Of a stretch of 64,000 nucleotides of DNA, positions 17,735 through 26,300 are shown in pieces. Source of the stretch: [Enterobacter] lignolyticus SCF1 (GTDB taxonomy: Bacteria; Pseudomonadota; Gammaproteobacteria; Enterobacterales; Enterobacteriaceae); NCBI RefSeq assembly GCF_000164865.1, contig NC_014618.1, forward strand, positions 1,240,001-1,304,000. The letters run 5' to 3'. Position numbers and translations under genes: made by a program. The notes below the pieces were generated by a model. That model did not search any database, had not been told where the DNA came from, and saw only the letters and a program-made list of their open reading frames with translations. Position 1 is the first letter of the stretch; each line of letters starts with the position of its first letter.

Positions 17735-18724
17735 TCAAAGCTCCCTTGCGAGTTTGCGTTTTTCGTTCCAGGCCGTGGCGCTGATGCTGACCAGGATAAT
17801 GGCGCCGCTGAAGACGGTGTGCCAGTAAGAGGAGACGCCGAGCAGCGTCAGGCCGTTTTGCAAAAAGGCCAGCAGGACAACGCCGAGCAGGGTGCCGATA
17901 AGCGTACCGCGCCCGCCGCTCATGCTGGTGCCGCCGAGCACCACCGCCGCCAGCACCGTCAGCTCGAAACCGAGCAGCGAGTTGGGCGCCACCGACTGGG
18001 TTATCTGCGCCTGCACCACGGCGGCGATACCGGCAAGAATGCCCATGTAGCCGTAGACGTAAAAATGCAGCTTCAGCAGGTTCAGCCCCAGGCGCGACGC
18101 CGCATCGCGGTTTCCGCCCATGGCGTAAATTTGTCGGCCAAGGCGGGTGCGGTTCATCAGTACGGCGGTAAAGAGGATGGTGCCCGCCAGGCACAGCAGC
18201 GGCAGGGTCAGGCCGTAGTCGTAGCCGTCCGCCGCGGTGAAGGAGAACCAGTTGATGCCGGCCATGAACCAGTCCGGAAAGCCGTACAGCCAGGTGCCTT
18301 TCGTGGCGTACACCAGCAGCCCGTAGTAGACGTTCAGGGTGGCGATGGTGATGATAATTGCCGGAACGCGCAGCCAGTAAACCAGAAAGCCGTTGAGCAG
18401 CCCGAGCAGCAGCCCGACTGCGATGGCGATAGCCAGCGCCAGCGCGAAGTTGCCGCCGTGGGCGATGACCCAGCTTGCCATCACGTACTGGGCGATCGCC
18501 GTCATCGCCGGAAAGGAGATATCGATACCGCCGGAAATCAGCACCACGAACAGCCCGCAGGCGAGAATGCCGAGGATGGCATAGCTGGTGGCGACGTCCG
18601 TCAGGTTGCCGAGCGAAAGAAACTCGTCGGTTCCCACGCTCAGGCCAACCGCCAGCGCGACCACCAGCAGCCCCAGCCAGAATTCATGTTGCCCGACCAG
18701 ACGGGAGAGACGTACGTTATTCAT
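17735..18724 (-). CDS. Sugar ABC transporter permease (RbsC/BPD_transp_2 family), first subunit
   Basis: Second integral membrane subunit of the same importer, 329 residues. The conserved GGIDISFPAMTAIAQYVM segment and the VLGGTSMSGGRGTLIGTLLG loop mark it as an RbsC-like permease. Start placed at ATG 18724 (MNNVRLSRL), which overlaps the ATPase stop by eight bases (coupled translation); an in-frame upstream start at 18739 lies deeper inside the ATPase gene. Two different permeases per operon is the usual state for LsrCD- and RhaPQ-type transporters, in contrast to single-permease ribose systems. Confidence 0.88.
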   Translation of the reverse strand: MNNVRLSRLVGQHEFWLGLLVVALAVGLSVGTDEFLSLGNLTDVATSYAILGILACGLFVVLISGGIDISFPAMTAIAQYVMASWVIAHGGNFALALAIAIAVGLLLGLLNGFLVYWLRVPAIIITIATLNVYYGLLVYATKGTWLYGFPDWFMAGINWFSFTAADGYDYGLTLPLLCLAGTILFTAVLMNRTRLGRQIYAMGGNRDAASRLGLNLLKLHFYVYGYMGILAGIAAVVQAQITQSVAPNSLLGFELTVLAAVVLGGTSMSGGRGTLIGTLLGVVLLAFLQNGLTLLGVSSYWHTVFSGAIILVSISATAWNEKRKLAREL

Positions 18725-20216
18725 TGACCACCTCAGCAATCTCCGCTTCGCTACAGCGATGGGGATTAAACTCCGCGACCAGCTCGCCGCGGCGCATCAC
18801 CAGCACTCGGTGGCTGTTGTAATACGCTTCCGGGATTTCATCGCAGATCATCAGCACCGCCATCCCCTGTTCCGCGAGGCTGCGGGCTATCTGATAAATA
18901 CCTTCTTTATTGGCGATATCGACGCCGACGGTCGGGGAGTCGAGAATCAGTATCCGCGGATGCGTCGCCACCCACTTGGCGATGGCAATGCGCTGGGCGT
19001 TGCCGCCGGACAGGGTTTTTACCGGCAGCTGCGGATCGGAGACCTTAATGTTCAGCTCGCGAATCAGGTCGGCGACCAGCGTTTGCGCTTTATCATGGTC
19101 GAGCAGGCCGCTGCGGGTATGGAGCTTATCGAACACCGTGACGATGGTGTTATCGTAGATAGACTGTTCCATGATAAGCCCCTGGGTCAGGCGGTCCTCC
19201 GAGACGTAGCCGATACCGCGCCGGATAGCGTCATGGTTGTTGCGAAACGTCACCCGCTCGCCGTTAATGCGGATATCGCCGCTTTCCGGATGCGTCATAC
19301 CGAACAGGCTCAGGCACAGCTCGGTGCGTCCGGCGCCCAGCAGACCGACGATCGACACAATTTCGCCGCGATTAAGCGACAGGCTGATGTTGCGGTATTT
19401 TCCCTTGCGGCTGAGGTTGCGCAGCTCCAGCATCGGCGTGCTTTCCACCGGCGGTTTTTCGGCCAGCGGGCTGTAGTGAAAACGCTGTCCGGTCATCTGG
19501 AAGGCCAGCTCGTGGCTGTCGAGCGCCTGGGCCGGAAAGGTGCCGACGAGTTTACCGTCGCGCATGACGCTGATGCGGTCCGCCACCTCCATTACCTCGT
19601 CGAGGCGGTGGCTGACGAAGACCACGCAAATGCCTGCGGTTTTCAGCTCGTTGACCACCCGCAGCAGGCCGTTAACCTCCTGGCGGGTCAACGAAGCGGT
19701 CGGCTCATCCATGATAACCAGCCGGGCGTCCGCGGCGATAGCGCGGCAAATAGCGACCAGCTGGCGGTCGGCAATCGACAGTTTTTCCACTTTTTTATCC
19801 GGATCGATGGTCACGCCGATGCGCTTCATCGCCGCCAGCGCCTGCTGCTTCATGGCGCCGCGGCGGACCCAGATATCCCCGCCCGGCAGGTAGCGGTTGA
19901 CGGCAATGTTCTCCGCCACGCTGAAGTTAGGAAATAGCGAAAGATCCTGGTAGATAACCTGAATACCGTAATGGGCGGAGAGCTGCGGCGTCAGATGGTG
20001 GAACAGCTTACCGTCGAGCTGAATCTGCGCCCCTTTCTCCGGCTGATAGACGCCGGAGATCACTTTTATAATGGTGCTTTTACCGCAGCCGTTCTGCCCC
20101 GCCAGACAGTGGACCTCCCCTTTTTTTAGCGTCAGGTTCACGTTATCCAGCGCCAGCACGCCCGGGAATTGTTTGCTGATATTCTCAAGAGTGATAAATG
20201 CGGTGGTGTCTGTCAT
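18717..20216 (-). CDS. Sugar ABC transporter ATP-binding protein, two tandem NBDs
   Basis: 499-residue RbsA/MglA/LsrA-type ATPase with two fused nucleotide-binding domains. NBD1: Walker A GQNGCGKST (40-48), Walker B VIMDEPTAS with catalytic Glu. NBD2: degenerate Walker A GLLGAGRTEL, signature LSGGNAQRIAIAKW, Walker B ILILDSPTVGVD. The residue after Walker B Asp426 is Ser427 where a catalytic Glu is usual, so NBD2 may be hydrolytically weak, leaving one competent site. Start taken at ATG 20216 (MTDTTAFITLENISKQ); the upstream extension would run into the intergenic hairpins. Confidence 0.9.
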   Translation of the reverse strand: MTDTTAFITLENISKQFPGVLALDNVNLTLKKGEVHCLAGQNGCGKSTIIKVISGVYQPEKGAQIQLDGKLFHHLTPQLSAHYGIQVIYQDLSLFPNFSVAENIAVNRYLPGGDIWVRRGAMKQQALAAMKRIGVTIDPDKKVEKLSIADRQLVAICRAIAADARLVIMDEPTASLTRQEVNGLLRVVNELKTAGICVVFVSHRLDEVMEVADRISVMRDGKLVGTFPAQALDSHELAFQMTGQRFHYSPLAEKPPVESTPMLELRNLSRKGKYRNISLSLNRGEIVSIVGLLGAGRTELCLSLFGMTHPESGDIRINGERVTFRNNHDAIRRGIGYVSEDRLTQGLIMEQSIYDNTIVTVFDKLHTRSGLLDHDKAQTLVADLIRELNIKVSDPQLPVKTLSGGNAQRIAIAKWVATHPRILILDSPTVGVDIANKEGIYQIARSLAEQGMAVLMICDEIPEAYYNSHRVLVMRRGELVAEFNPHRCSEAEIAEVVNE

Positions 20217-20233
20217 GGACAATACCCCTGCGA

Positions 20234-20290
20234 GCGCCCCGAAGGGCGCGACTGTGCGTCTTAGCGATATTGCCGGCCAGACGGCCGGCA
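20234..20290 (-). other. Pair of intercistronic hairpins after the binding-protein gene
   Basis: Two perfect GC-rich hairpins lie between binding protein and ATPase: GCGCCC/GGGCGC (20234-20249) and TGCCGGCC/GGCCGGCA (20271-20290). With no T-run they are unlikely to terminate fully. In binding-protein operons such 3' hairpins commonly stabilise the upstream message so that binding protein exceeds membrane subunits; that role is inferred here. Confidence 0.6.
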
Positions 20291-20319
20291 TTGTGGTTCC
20301 CTGGTGTTGGCTGAGGGCC

Positions 20320-21303
20320 TTAGAAACCGAGCGATTGTGCGTTGTCTTTCGTGACTTCGAGGATCTTGTTAAAGCGGATCACTTTCTTATCCATGTCGAC
20401 ATCGGCTTTCCCTAAACCGTCAATAGTCAGATCGGGCGTTACGGCTTTGCCCTTCAGCAGCTGGTCGGCGACCGTCACCAGCGCGTAGCCGGCATCTTTC
20501 GGATCCCACAGCAGCGCTTTTTTGATATCGCCGCGCATCAGGTAAGGCGCTGCCTGACCCGGCATGGCGATGCCGACGACGGCGACTTTATCCTTAGCGC
20601 GTTTTTTCTGCACCGCCTGGCCTGCGCCAATGGGGCCCAGAGAGCCAAAGCCGATGATCCCTTTCATTTGCGGATAGGTTTTCATCAGATCAAGCGTTGT
20701 GGAATAGGACTTATCGATGCTTTCCGCCACCGGCAGGCGCGAGGTGACTTCAAACATATCCGGATACTTTTCTTTCTGGTACTTGATGGCGGCATCAGCC
20801 CACGCGTTGTGCAGCGGCACGGTTAAGGAGCCAACATAAATGGCGTAACCGCCTTTGCCGCCCATATCCTTCGCCAGCTCATCAACGTTGGCCTGCGCGT
20901 ATTTTTGGCTATCGATAGTTTCGATATCCCACTGACCGATTTGCTGATCCGGGGATTCGTGGGTCAACACGACGATGCCCTTATCGCGCGCTTTTTTCAG
21001 CACCGGCTCCAGCACTTTCGCGTCGTTTGGCACCACGATAATTGCGTTAACGTTCTTGGCGATCAGATCTTCAATAACCTTCACCTGCTGGGCAGGATCC
21101 GGGGTAGAAGGCCCGGTCTGATAGGCGTTGACGTCGAGCTTTTTCGCGGCGTCGTTGACGCCGACTTCCATACGGTTAAACCAGGGAATTCCGGTGACTT
21201 TCGCCACCACTGCGATTTCATACTTTTCCGCCGCAAAGGATGTACCGGACAACATGCATGCAGAAACCAGAGTTGCGCTGAGTAATGCGAGTTTGAATTT
21301 CAT
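20320..21303 (-). CDS. Periplasmic sugar-binding protein, LsrB/RhaS-like
   Basis: Type I periplasmic binding protein, 327 residues, with a cleavable signal peptide (MKFKLALLSATLVSACMLSG...FA, then AEKYEI). Similarity runs through AVVAKVTGIPWFNRMEVG, GPSTPDPAQQVKVIEDLI and GIAMPGQAAPYLMRGDIKKALLWDP, the pattern of the AI-2 receptor LsrB and rhamnose receptor RhaS, not that of E. coli YphF as I recall it. The partner kinase points to a pentose, pentulose or polyol ligand, but the ligand is unknown. First gene of the five-gene transport/kinase operon; a candidate operator lies 190 bases upstream. Confidence 0.88.
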   Translation of the reverse strand: MKFKLALLSATLVSACMLSGTSFAAEKYEIAVVAKVTGIPWFNRMEVGVNDAAKKLDVNAYQTGPSTPDPAQQVKVIEDLIAKNVNAIIVVPNDAKVLEPVLKKARDKGIVVLTHESPDQQIGQWDIETIDSQKYAQANVDELAKDMGGKGGYAIYVGSLTVPLHNAWADAAIKYQKEKYPDMFEVTSRLPVAESIDKSYSTTLDLMKTYPQMKGIIGFGSLGPIGAGQAVQKKRAKDKVAVVGIAMPGQAAPYLMRGDIKKALLWDPKDAGYALVTVADQLLKGKAVTPDLTIDGLGKADVDMDKKVIRFNKILEVTKDNAQSLGF

Positions 21304-21490
21304 CGTTGTACCTTTTGGGAAGACAGAGGCATGTCACGGGGAGAAGGTTATCAACGAAGGGAAGAGGGGAAGAATCGCAGTTTGAAAAAATGTGATAAAT
21401 GCCCAACGGTGTGATTATCTGGATAAATTAGTGTTAAATAACGGTTAATTTTTATTATTGTTGTACTTTTTGTAAGGTCTATAATGTTGC

Positions 21491-21517
21491 AAATCAAGAG
21501 TTATGAAACTTTGATTT
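21491..21517. promoter_or_regulatory. Candidate operator/promoter of the sugar ABC operon
   Basis: Imperfect 27-base palindrome with perfect 7-base arms AAATCAA and TTGATTT, in the AT-rich 342-bp gap between yphH (3' end) and the binding-protein gene. On the minus strand TTTCAT then ATTATA, about 17 bases apart, overlap it and could be the promoter. The adjacent ROK repressor YphH is the obvious candidate ligand-responsive protein (inference). The rest of the gap has TGTGAT half-sites near 21390 and 21410 but no full CRP site. Confidence 0.45.
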
Positions 21518-21645
21518 AACATTTAATTATCATTTGACGGTTGCAACGGCGCTATATTTCGCCCATCGGGAGTCGTCGCCGCTAAAAATGTTTCTATTTT
21601 GTGAACTGAATCGAGCAAAGCGACGACGGCATTCCGGCCAGGGGA

Positions 21646-22839
21646 TTACCGTTCGTTCAGCTGCGATTCCACATACAGGTAGCCGATGCCCAGAATCTGC
21701 TGTGCGCGATTCAGGGTTCCGAAACCGATGTGGGTGGCTTTCGCCCGCGGGCCGTCATCCCGGTCAAAGGGGTTAAAGCCCGTTTGCCGGATGATGGTGC
21801 TGAGCCAGCTGTCCCCGAAGGCGCAGCTGCGTCCGTACAACCATATCTGGTTGATATTCAGGATATTCAGAAAGTTGTACAGGCTCAGACCGATGGCGTT
21901 TGCGGCGTTTTCAACCCACGCCTGAACACGAACGTCGCCTTCCTCCCAGGCGCGGATAAGCGCCTGGGTCGTCAGCTGCTCCGGCGACAGCTCTGCGCCG
22001 GGCTGCGTTTTGAGCCACACTCTGGCCTGCTTTTTCAGCGCGCTCAGGGAGGCAACCGTTTCGAGGCAGCCGTAGCGGCCGCAGTCGCAGGCTGTACCAT
22101 CCGGGTTGACGATGGTATGCCCAATCTGTCCGCTGCCGTACAGGCTGCCGCGATAGATCTGATCGTTTATGACGAACGAGGAGCCAATGCCGTAGTCGAC
22201 GTTGATCACGCAAAAATCCTGCTGCGCCGCGCGATTCTGCCATTTTTCCGCCAGCGCCAGCATGACGCAGTCGTTATCCAGCCTGACCTGTACTCCCAGC
22301 GCCTCTTCCAGCAGATACTTCATCTCGACCGGCGCCTTCCAGCGCGCCTGGGGCATGGTTTGCGACACGCCGGTGACCGGATCTACCTGTCCATGAACAC
22401 CCAGCGCCAGATTGATGTGCTGGGTCGGGTAACGCTGATTATAGCGTCGCCAGCAGTCGGCAATGGCTTTTAACAGCGCTGCGGGAGACGGAGCGTCAAC
22501 GGCGACGCGCTGATGTTCGCCAACGGCCAGCAGCCGGGCATCGGCCAGCTGGCACTCAATGCTGGTCGGGGAGACCGTCATACACAGCGTCCACGGGCCG
22601 TGCCCGGGTACCTGATAGCTGCCGCTGTTGAGTCCGCGCGAGCTCATTTTTTCAGCTGAGTGGCTGATGCGTCCTTCATCAAGCAGCTCTTCGAGAATAT
22701 TGCTGACCGCCGGAATCGACAAACCGGTAAGCTGCGCGAGCTGCGATTTGCTCAGCTGTTTTTCTCGCCACAGGTGCGAGAGAAAAATCGCTTTATTCGC
22801 CTCGCGAACCCGCGCGTTATTGAGACCAGGTCGCAACAT
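21646..22839 (-). CDS. yphH: ROK-family transcriptional regulator YphH
   Basis: 397-residue ROK protein: N-terminal winged helix (residues 18-70; SKSQLAQLTGLSIPAVSNIL) and a C-terminal sugar-kinase-like domain with GQIGHT and the zinc-binding cluster CDCGRYGCLETVAS typical of NagC/Mlc/XylR-type repressors. Closely resembles E. coli YphH. It is divergently transcribed from yphG and stands upstream of the ABC/kinase operon, so it probably controls both in response to the transported sugar or its phosphate. No intrinsic terminator is evident at its 3' end. Confidence 0.85.
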   Translation of the reverse strand: MLRPGLNNARVREANKAIFLSHLWREKQLSKSQLAQLTGLSIPAVSNILEELLDEGRISHSAEKMSSRGLNSGSYQVPGHGPWTLCMTVSPTSIECQLADARLLAVGEHQRVAVDAPSPAALLKAIADCWRRYNQRYPTQHINLALGVHGQVDPVTGVSQTMPQARWKAPVEMKYLLEEALGVQVRLDNDCVMLALAEKWQNRAAQQDFCVINVDYGIGSSFVINDQIYRGSLYGSGQIGHTIVNPDGTACDCGRYGCLETVASLSALKKQARVWLKTQPGAELSPEQLTTQALIRAWEEGDVRVQAWVENAANAIGLSLYNFLNILNINQIWLYGRSCAFGDSWLSTIIRQTGFNPFDRDDGPRAKATHIGFGTLNRAQQILGIGYLYVESQLNER

Positions 22840-22953
22840 ATACTTAACTCCCTTAACTGTATTGCGTGAACATTGCGCATTTTAGCAGCTAATCAGCAAT
22901 ATAAACTCACCGTATTCCATTTTTTTACTTTACTTCATTTAGTGGAGAGCGGT

Positions 22954-25900
22954 ATGTACGGTTCAGTTAAGGTCTGGCAGGAAACAGTCTCATTACCGAC
23001 GTGGACGACGGGCGCTGAAGATCTCAATCCCATGTTCCTTGAAAAGCGCGTTTATCAGGGATCGTCCGGCGCCGTCTATCCCTATGGCGTTATCGACACG
23101 CTGACCGGCGAGCGCGAGATGCGCGACTACCAGGCGATATGGATGGAAAACGACTTCATTCGTATCATGCTGCTGCCAGCGCTGGGGGGACGTATCCACC
23201 GCGCTTATGACAAAGTGAAGCAGCGGGATTTCGTTTACTACAACGAAGTGGTGAAGCCGGCGCTGGTCGGGCTGCTGGGGCCGTGGATTTCCGGCGGCAT
23301 CGAGTTCAACTGGCCGCAGCACCATCGTCCGACAACCTTTATGCCGGTTGACTTTACGATTCAGGAAAACGAGAACGGCGCGCAAACCGTCTGGATGGGG
23401 GAGGCGGAGCCGATGCGCGGCCTGCAGGTGATGACCGGGTTTACCCTTTACCCTGACCGCGCGCTGATCGAGATAACCGGCAAAGTGTTTAACGGCAACG
23501 CCACGCCGCGTCACTTCCTGTGGTGGGCGAACCCCGCGGTGAAAGGGGGCGATGCGCATCAAAGCGTTTTTCCGCCGGACGTGACCGCGGTATTCGATCA
23601 CGGCAAACGCGACGTCTCCGCGTTTCCGATTGCCACAGGGACTTACTACAAAGTCGACTACTCGGCGGGTGTCGACATCTCCCGGTATAAAAACGTGCCG
23701 GTGCCCACCTCGTATATGGCGGAAAAATCGGCTTACGATTTTGTCGGCGCGTATCACCATGCAGAAAGAGGCGGTCTGCTGCACGTAGCCGATCACCACG
23801 TCTCGCCGGGTAAAAAACAGTGGAGCTGGGGCTACGGCGATTTTGGCCAGGCCTGGGACAGAAACCTGACCGATGAGAACGGCCCTTATATTGAGCTCAT
23901 GACCGGCGTCTTCACCGACAACCAGCCTGACTTTACCTGGCTTGCTCCCTTTGAGGAGAAAATTTTTGTGCAGAATTTCCTGCCCTACAGCGAGCTGGGA
24001 ATGGTGCAAAACGCGAACACCCGGATGGCGATAAAGCTGGTGCGCGATGCGCAGCAGCTGCAACTGGGGCTTTACGCCATCGCGCCGCTGGATGATATTG
24101 CCATTGAGCTGAGCGCCGATGGGCTGGTGATTTTTGAAACCCGCCTGACGCTGAAGCCCGGCGAGAGCTGGCAGCAGGCGCTGCCGGACGGCTGCCCGCA
24201 GCGGCTGACCATGACGGTGACATCGGCGGCGGGCCAGATGCTGCTGCGCTATCAGGAGCATCTGGCGCAGGAGACGCCGCTGCCTGAGCCCGCGACCGCA
24301 CCGGCGATGCCGGAGAACATCACCAACAGCGACGAGCTCTATTTTATCGGCCAGCATCTGGAGCAGTACAACCATGCCAGCCGCTATGCGGCCGACTACT
24401 ATCGCCGCGCTGTTGAGCTCGATCCGCATGATTATCGCAATAACGTCGCGCTGGGCACGCTGGCGCTCAACGGCGCGGACTGGGCGCAGTCGGAGCAGCG
24501 CGCGCGCGCCGCGCTGGTGCGCGCTCACCGGTTCAATAAGAATCCGCGCGACGGCGAAGCCAGTATGCTGCTGGCAACGGCGCTGGAGCGCCAGGGCGAC
24601 GACGATGGCGCCTGGGACTGCTACTACAAAGCGTCCTGGAGCGGCAACTGCCGCGACGCGGCGTTCGGGGCGCTGGCCCGGCTGGCGATGAAGCGGGGAG
24701 ATGCTGCGGATGCGCTGGAGAAGGTGAACACCAGCCTGCAGGCGAATGCCGGTAACCATCAGGCGATGGGGCTCAAGGCGCTGGCGCTTGCTCAGTGCGG
24801 CCGTGAACACGAAGCGCTGGATTTTATCCGCCGCAGCCTTGAACAGTATCCGCTCAGCTATGCGCTGCACTGCGCCCGCTGGGTAATTGCTCAGGATGAC
24901 GCGTCGCAAGAAGCGCTGCTGCAGGTGACCGGACAGCGGGGTATCAACGCCAGCCTGCTGGCCGGCTGGCTTCTCTCCATCGGGCAGCGCGAGGCGGCGG
25001 AAAAAATGCTTATGCTGCTCGACAGCCAGGAAGCGCTGCCGCTGCTATGGCGAGCTTCGCTGTCAAAGGATGCGGCTGCGCGTCAGGCGCTGGTGGCGGC
25101 AGCAGAGCGCTGTCATGCCCGGCGGGTGCGCTTCCCGAATACGCTCGATGAAGTGCAGATGCTGCAAACTCTGGGCGACAGCGCCTTTGCCGTCTACCTG
25201 CTCGGCTGCTTCTGGTACAGCAAGCGTCGCTATGACGAGGCGGTCTCCTGCTGGCGCGAAACCTTAGCGCAGGTACCGGACTATGCGCCTGCGCACCGCC
25301 TGTTGGGGATTTATGCCTGGAATAAGCAGCACGACGCGCGCGCGGCGTTAGCAAGCCTGCAAAGCGCGGTTGACGCCGAGCCGGACAATGCCCGCTTCCT
25401 CTTTGAGCTGGATTATCTTAAGAAATTAACGGCAACAGACATCTGCGCCCGGCTCAGCGTGCTGGAATCCCGCCGCGACGTTGCCCTCAGGCGCGACGAT
25501 CTGACCGCTGAGCTGTTAAGCCTGTGGAACAGCCTGGGCCGCTATGACGACGCCGCGCAGATCCTGCAGTCCCGCGAGTTTCATCCGTGGGAGGGCGGTG
25601 AAGGCAAGGTGACGGGACAGTATCTGCTTAACCAGCAGCACCGCGCTTTGCAGGCTATCGCCCGCGGCGAGTTCACGCTCGCGACGCAGCTGCTGGAGGA
25701 TGCGCTGCGCTACCCGCACAACCTGGGCGAGGGACGCCTGCCGGGGCAGACGGATAACGATATCTGGTATCTGCTTGGCTATTGCGCGACGCAAACCGGC
25801 GACGCCGCGCAGGCTCAGGCGTACTTCCAGCGGGCGGCCCTCGGCGGCTCAACGCTTGCCGCCGGGCGCTACTATAACGACCAGCCGGCCGATTATCTCT

Positions 25901-26229
25901 TCTGGCAGGGGATGGCGCTGCGCGCCAGCGGCAATGCGCAGGCAGCGGAACGCCATTTTCACAGCTTCCTGAGCTGGGTCGCCCATCACCGCGATGACGT
26001 TCCCGAGGCCGATTTCTTCGCGGTGTCGCTGCCGGATCTGGTGGTGCTCGACACGCCCGCCGCGCAGCATCACCAGCAGCACTGCCTGTTTATCGAGGCG
26101 CTGGGCCGCCTGGGGCTTGGCGAGCTTGCCGCCTCGTCGCAGGCCATGCAGCAGCTACTGACGATCAACCCGGCCCATGATAAAGCGCACCTTATCCGTC
26201 ATGCGCTGGAAAGCGGTTTGTTTGCCTGA
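22954..26229 (+). CDS. yphG: DUF5107/TPR protein YphG
   Basis: 1091-residue cytosolic-looking protein (no signal sequence), orthologous to E. coli YphG. The N-terminal ~400 residues form a mutarotase-like DUF5107 domain (GGRIHRAYDKVKQRDFVYYN, GGIEFNWPQHHRPT, HFLWWANPAV); the remainder is a long TPR array (repeats such as ADYYRRAVELDPHDYRNNVALG). The fusion suggests a carbohydrate-binding or epimerase-like head on a protein-interaction scaffold; no biochemical role is established. Start at ATG 22954 has a strong GGAG SD; an earlier in-frame start would add 27 residues from the promoter region. Divergent from yphH. Confidence 0.9.
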   Translation: MYGSVKVWQETVSLPTWTTGAEDLNPMFLEKRVYQGSSGAVYPYGVIDTLTGEREMRDYQAIWMENDFIRIMLLPALGGRIHRAYDKVKQRDFVYYNEVVKPALVGLLGPWISGGIEFNWPQHHRPTTFMPVDFTIQENENGAQTVWMGEAEPMRGLQVMTGFTLYPDRALIEITGKVFNGNATPRHFLWWANPAVKGGDAHQSVFPPDVTAVFDHGKRDVSAFPIATGTYYKVDYSAGVDISRYKNVPVPTSYMAEKSAYDFVGAYHHAERGGLLHVADHHVSPGKKQWSWGYGDFGQAWDRNLTDENGPYIELMTGVFTDNQPDFTWLAPFEEKIFVQNFLPYSELGMVQNANTRMAIKLVRDAQQLQLGLYAIAPLDDIAIELSADGLVIFETRLTLKPGESWQQALPDGCPQRLTMTVTSAAGQMLLRYQEHLAQETPLPEPATAPAMPENITNSDELYFIGQHLEQYNHASRYAADYYRRAVELDPHDYRNNVALGTLALNGADWAQSEQRARAALVRAHRFNKNPRDGEASMLLATALERQGDDDGAWDCYYKASWSGNCRDAAFGALARLAMKRGDAADALEKVNTSLQANAGNHQAMGLKALALAQCGREHEALDFIRRSLEQYPLSYALHCARWVIAQDDASQEALLQVTGQRGINASLLAGWLLSIGQREAAEKMLMLLDSQEALPLLWRASLSKDAAARQALVAAAERCHARRVRFPNTLDEVQMLQTLGDSAFAVYLLGCFWYSKRRYDEAVSCWRETLAQVPDYAPAHRLLGIYAWNKQHDARAALASLQSAVDAEPDNARFLFELDYLKKLTATDICARLSVLESRRDVALRRDDLTAELLSLWNSLGRYDDAAQILQSREFHPWEGGEGKVTGQYLLNQQHRALQAIARGEFTLATQLLEDALRYPHNLGEGRLPGQTDNDIWYLLGYCATQTGDAAQAQAYFQRAALGGSTLAAGRYYNDQPADYLFWQGMALRASGNAQAAERHFHSFLSWVAHHRDDVPEADFFAVSLPDLVVLDTPAAQHHQQHCLFIEALGRLGLGELAASSQAMQQLLTINPAHDKAHLIRHALESGLFA

Positions 26230-26238
26230 AACCTGAAC

Positions 26239-26258
26239 GGGCGGACAAGACTCCGCCC
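26239..26258 (+). other. Intercistronic hairpin yphG-MFS gene
   Basis: Perfect GGGCGGA/TCCGCCC stem with a 6-base loop, ten bases after the yphG stop, without a following T-run; probably an mRNA 3'-end or attenuating structure rather than a full terminator. Confidence 0.5.
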
Positions 26259-26300
26259 ACAACCTACTGTTCCCTGCGTTTCCCTTAAAGAGGAATCATT

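Noticed and set aside
20320..21303. Binding protein as an autoinducer-2 (LsrB) receptor and the operon as an lsr system
   Set aside because: The lsr processing genes lsrF, lsrG, LsrK-type kinase and lsrR are absent and the kinase has a TCSLV ribulokinase signature; similarity to LsrB is only family level.
22993..24909. 638-codon open frame antisense to yphG
   Set aside because: Same explanation: a complement of a real GC-rich gene, with Arg/His-rich non-protein-like composition.
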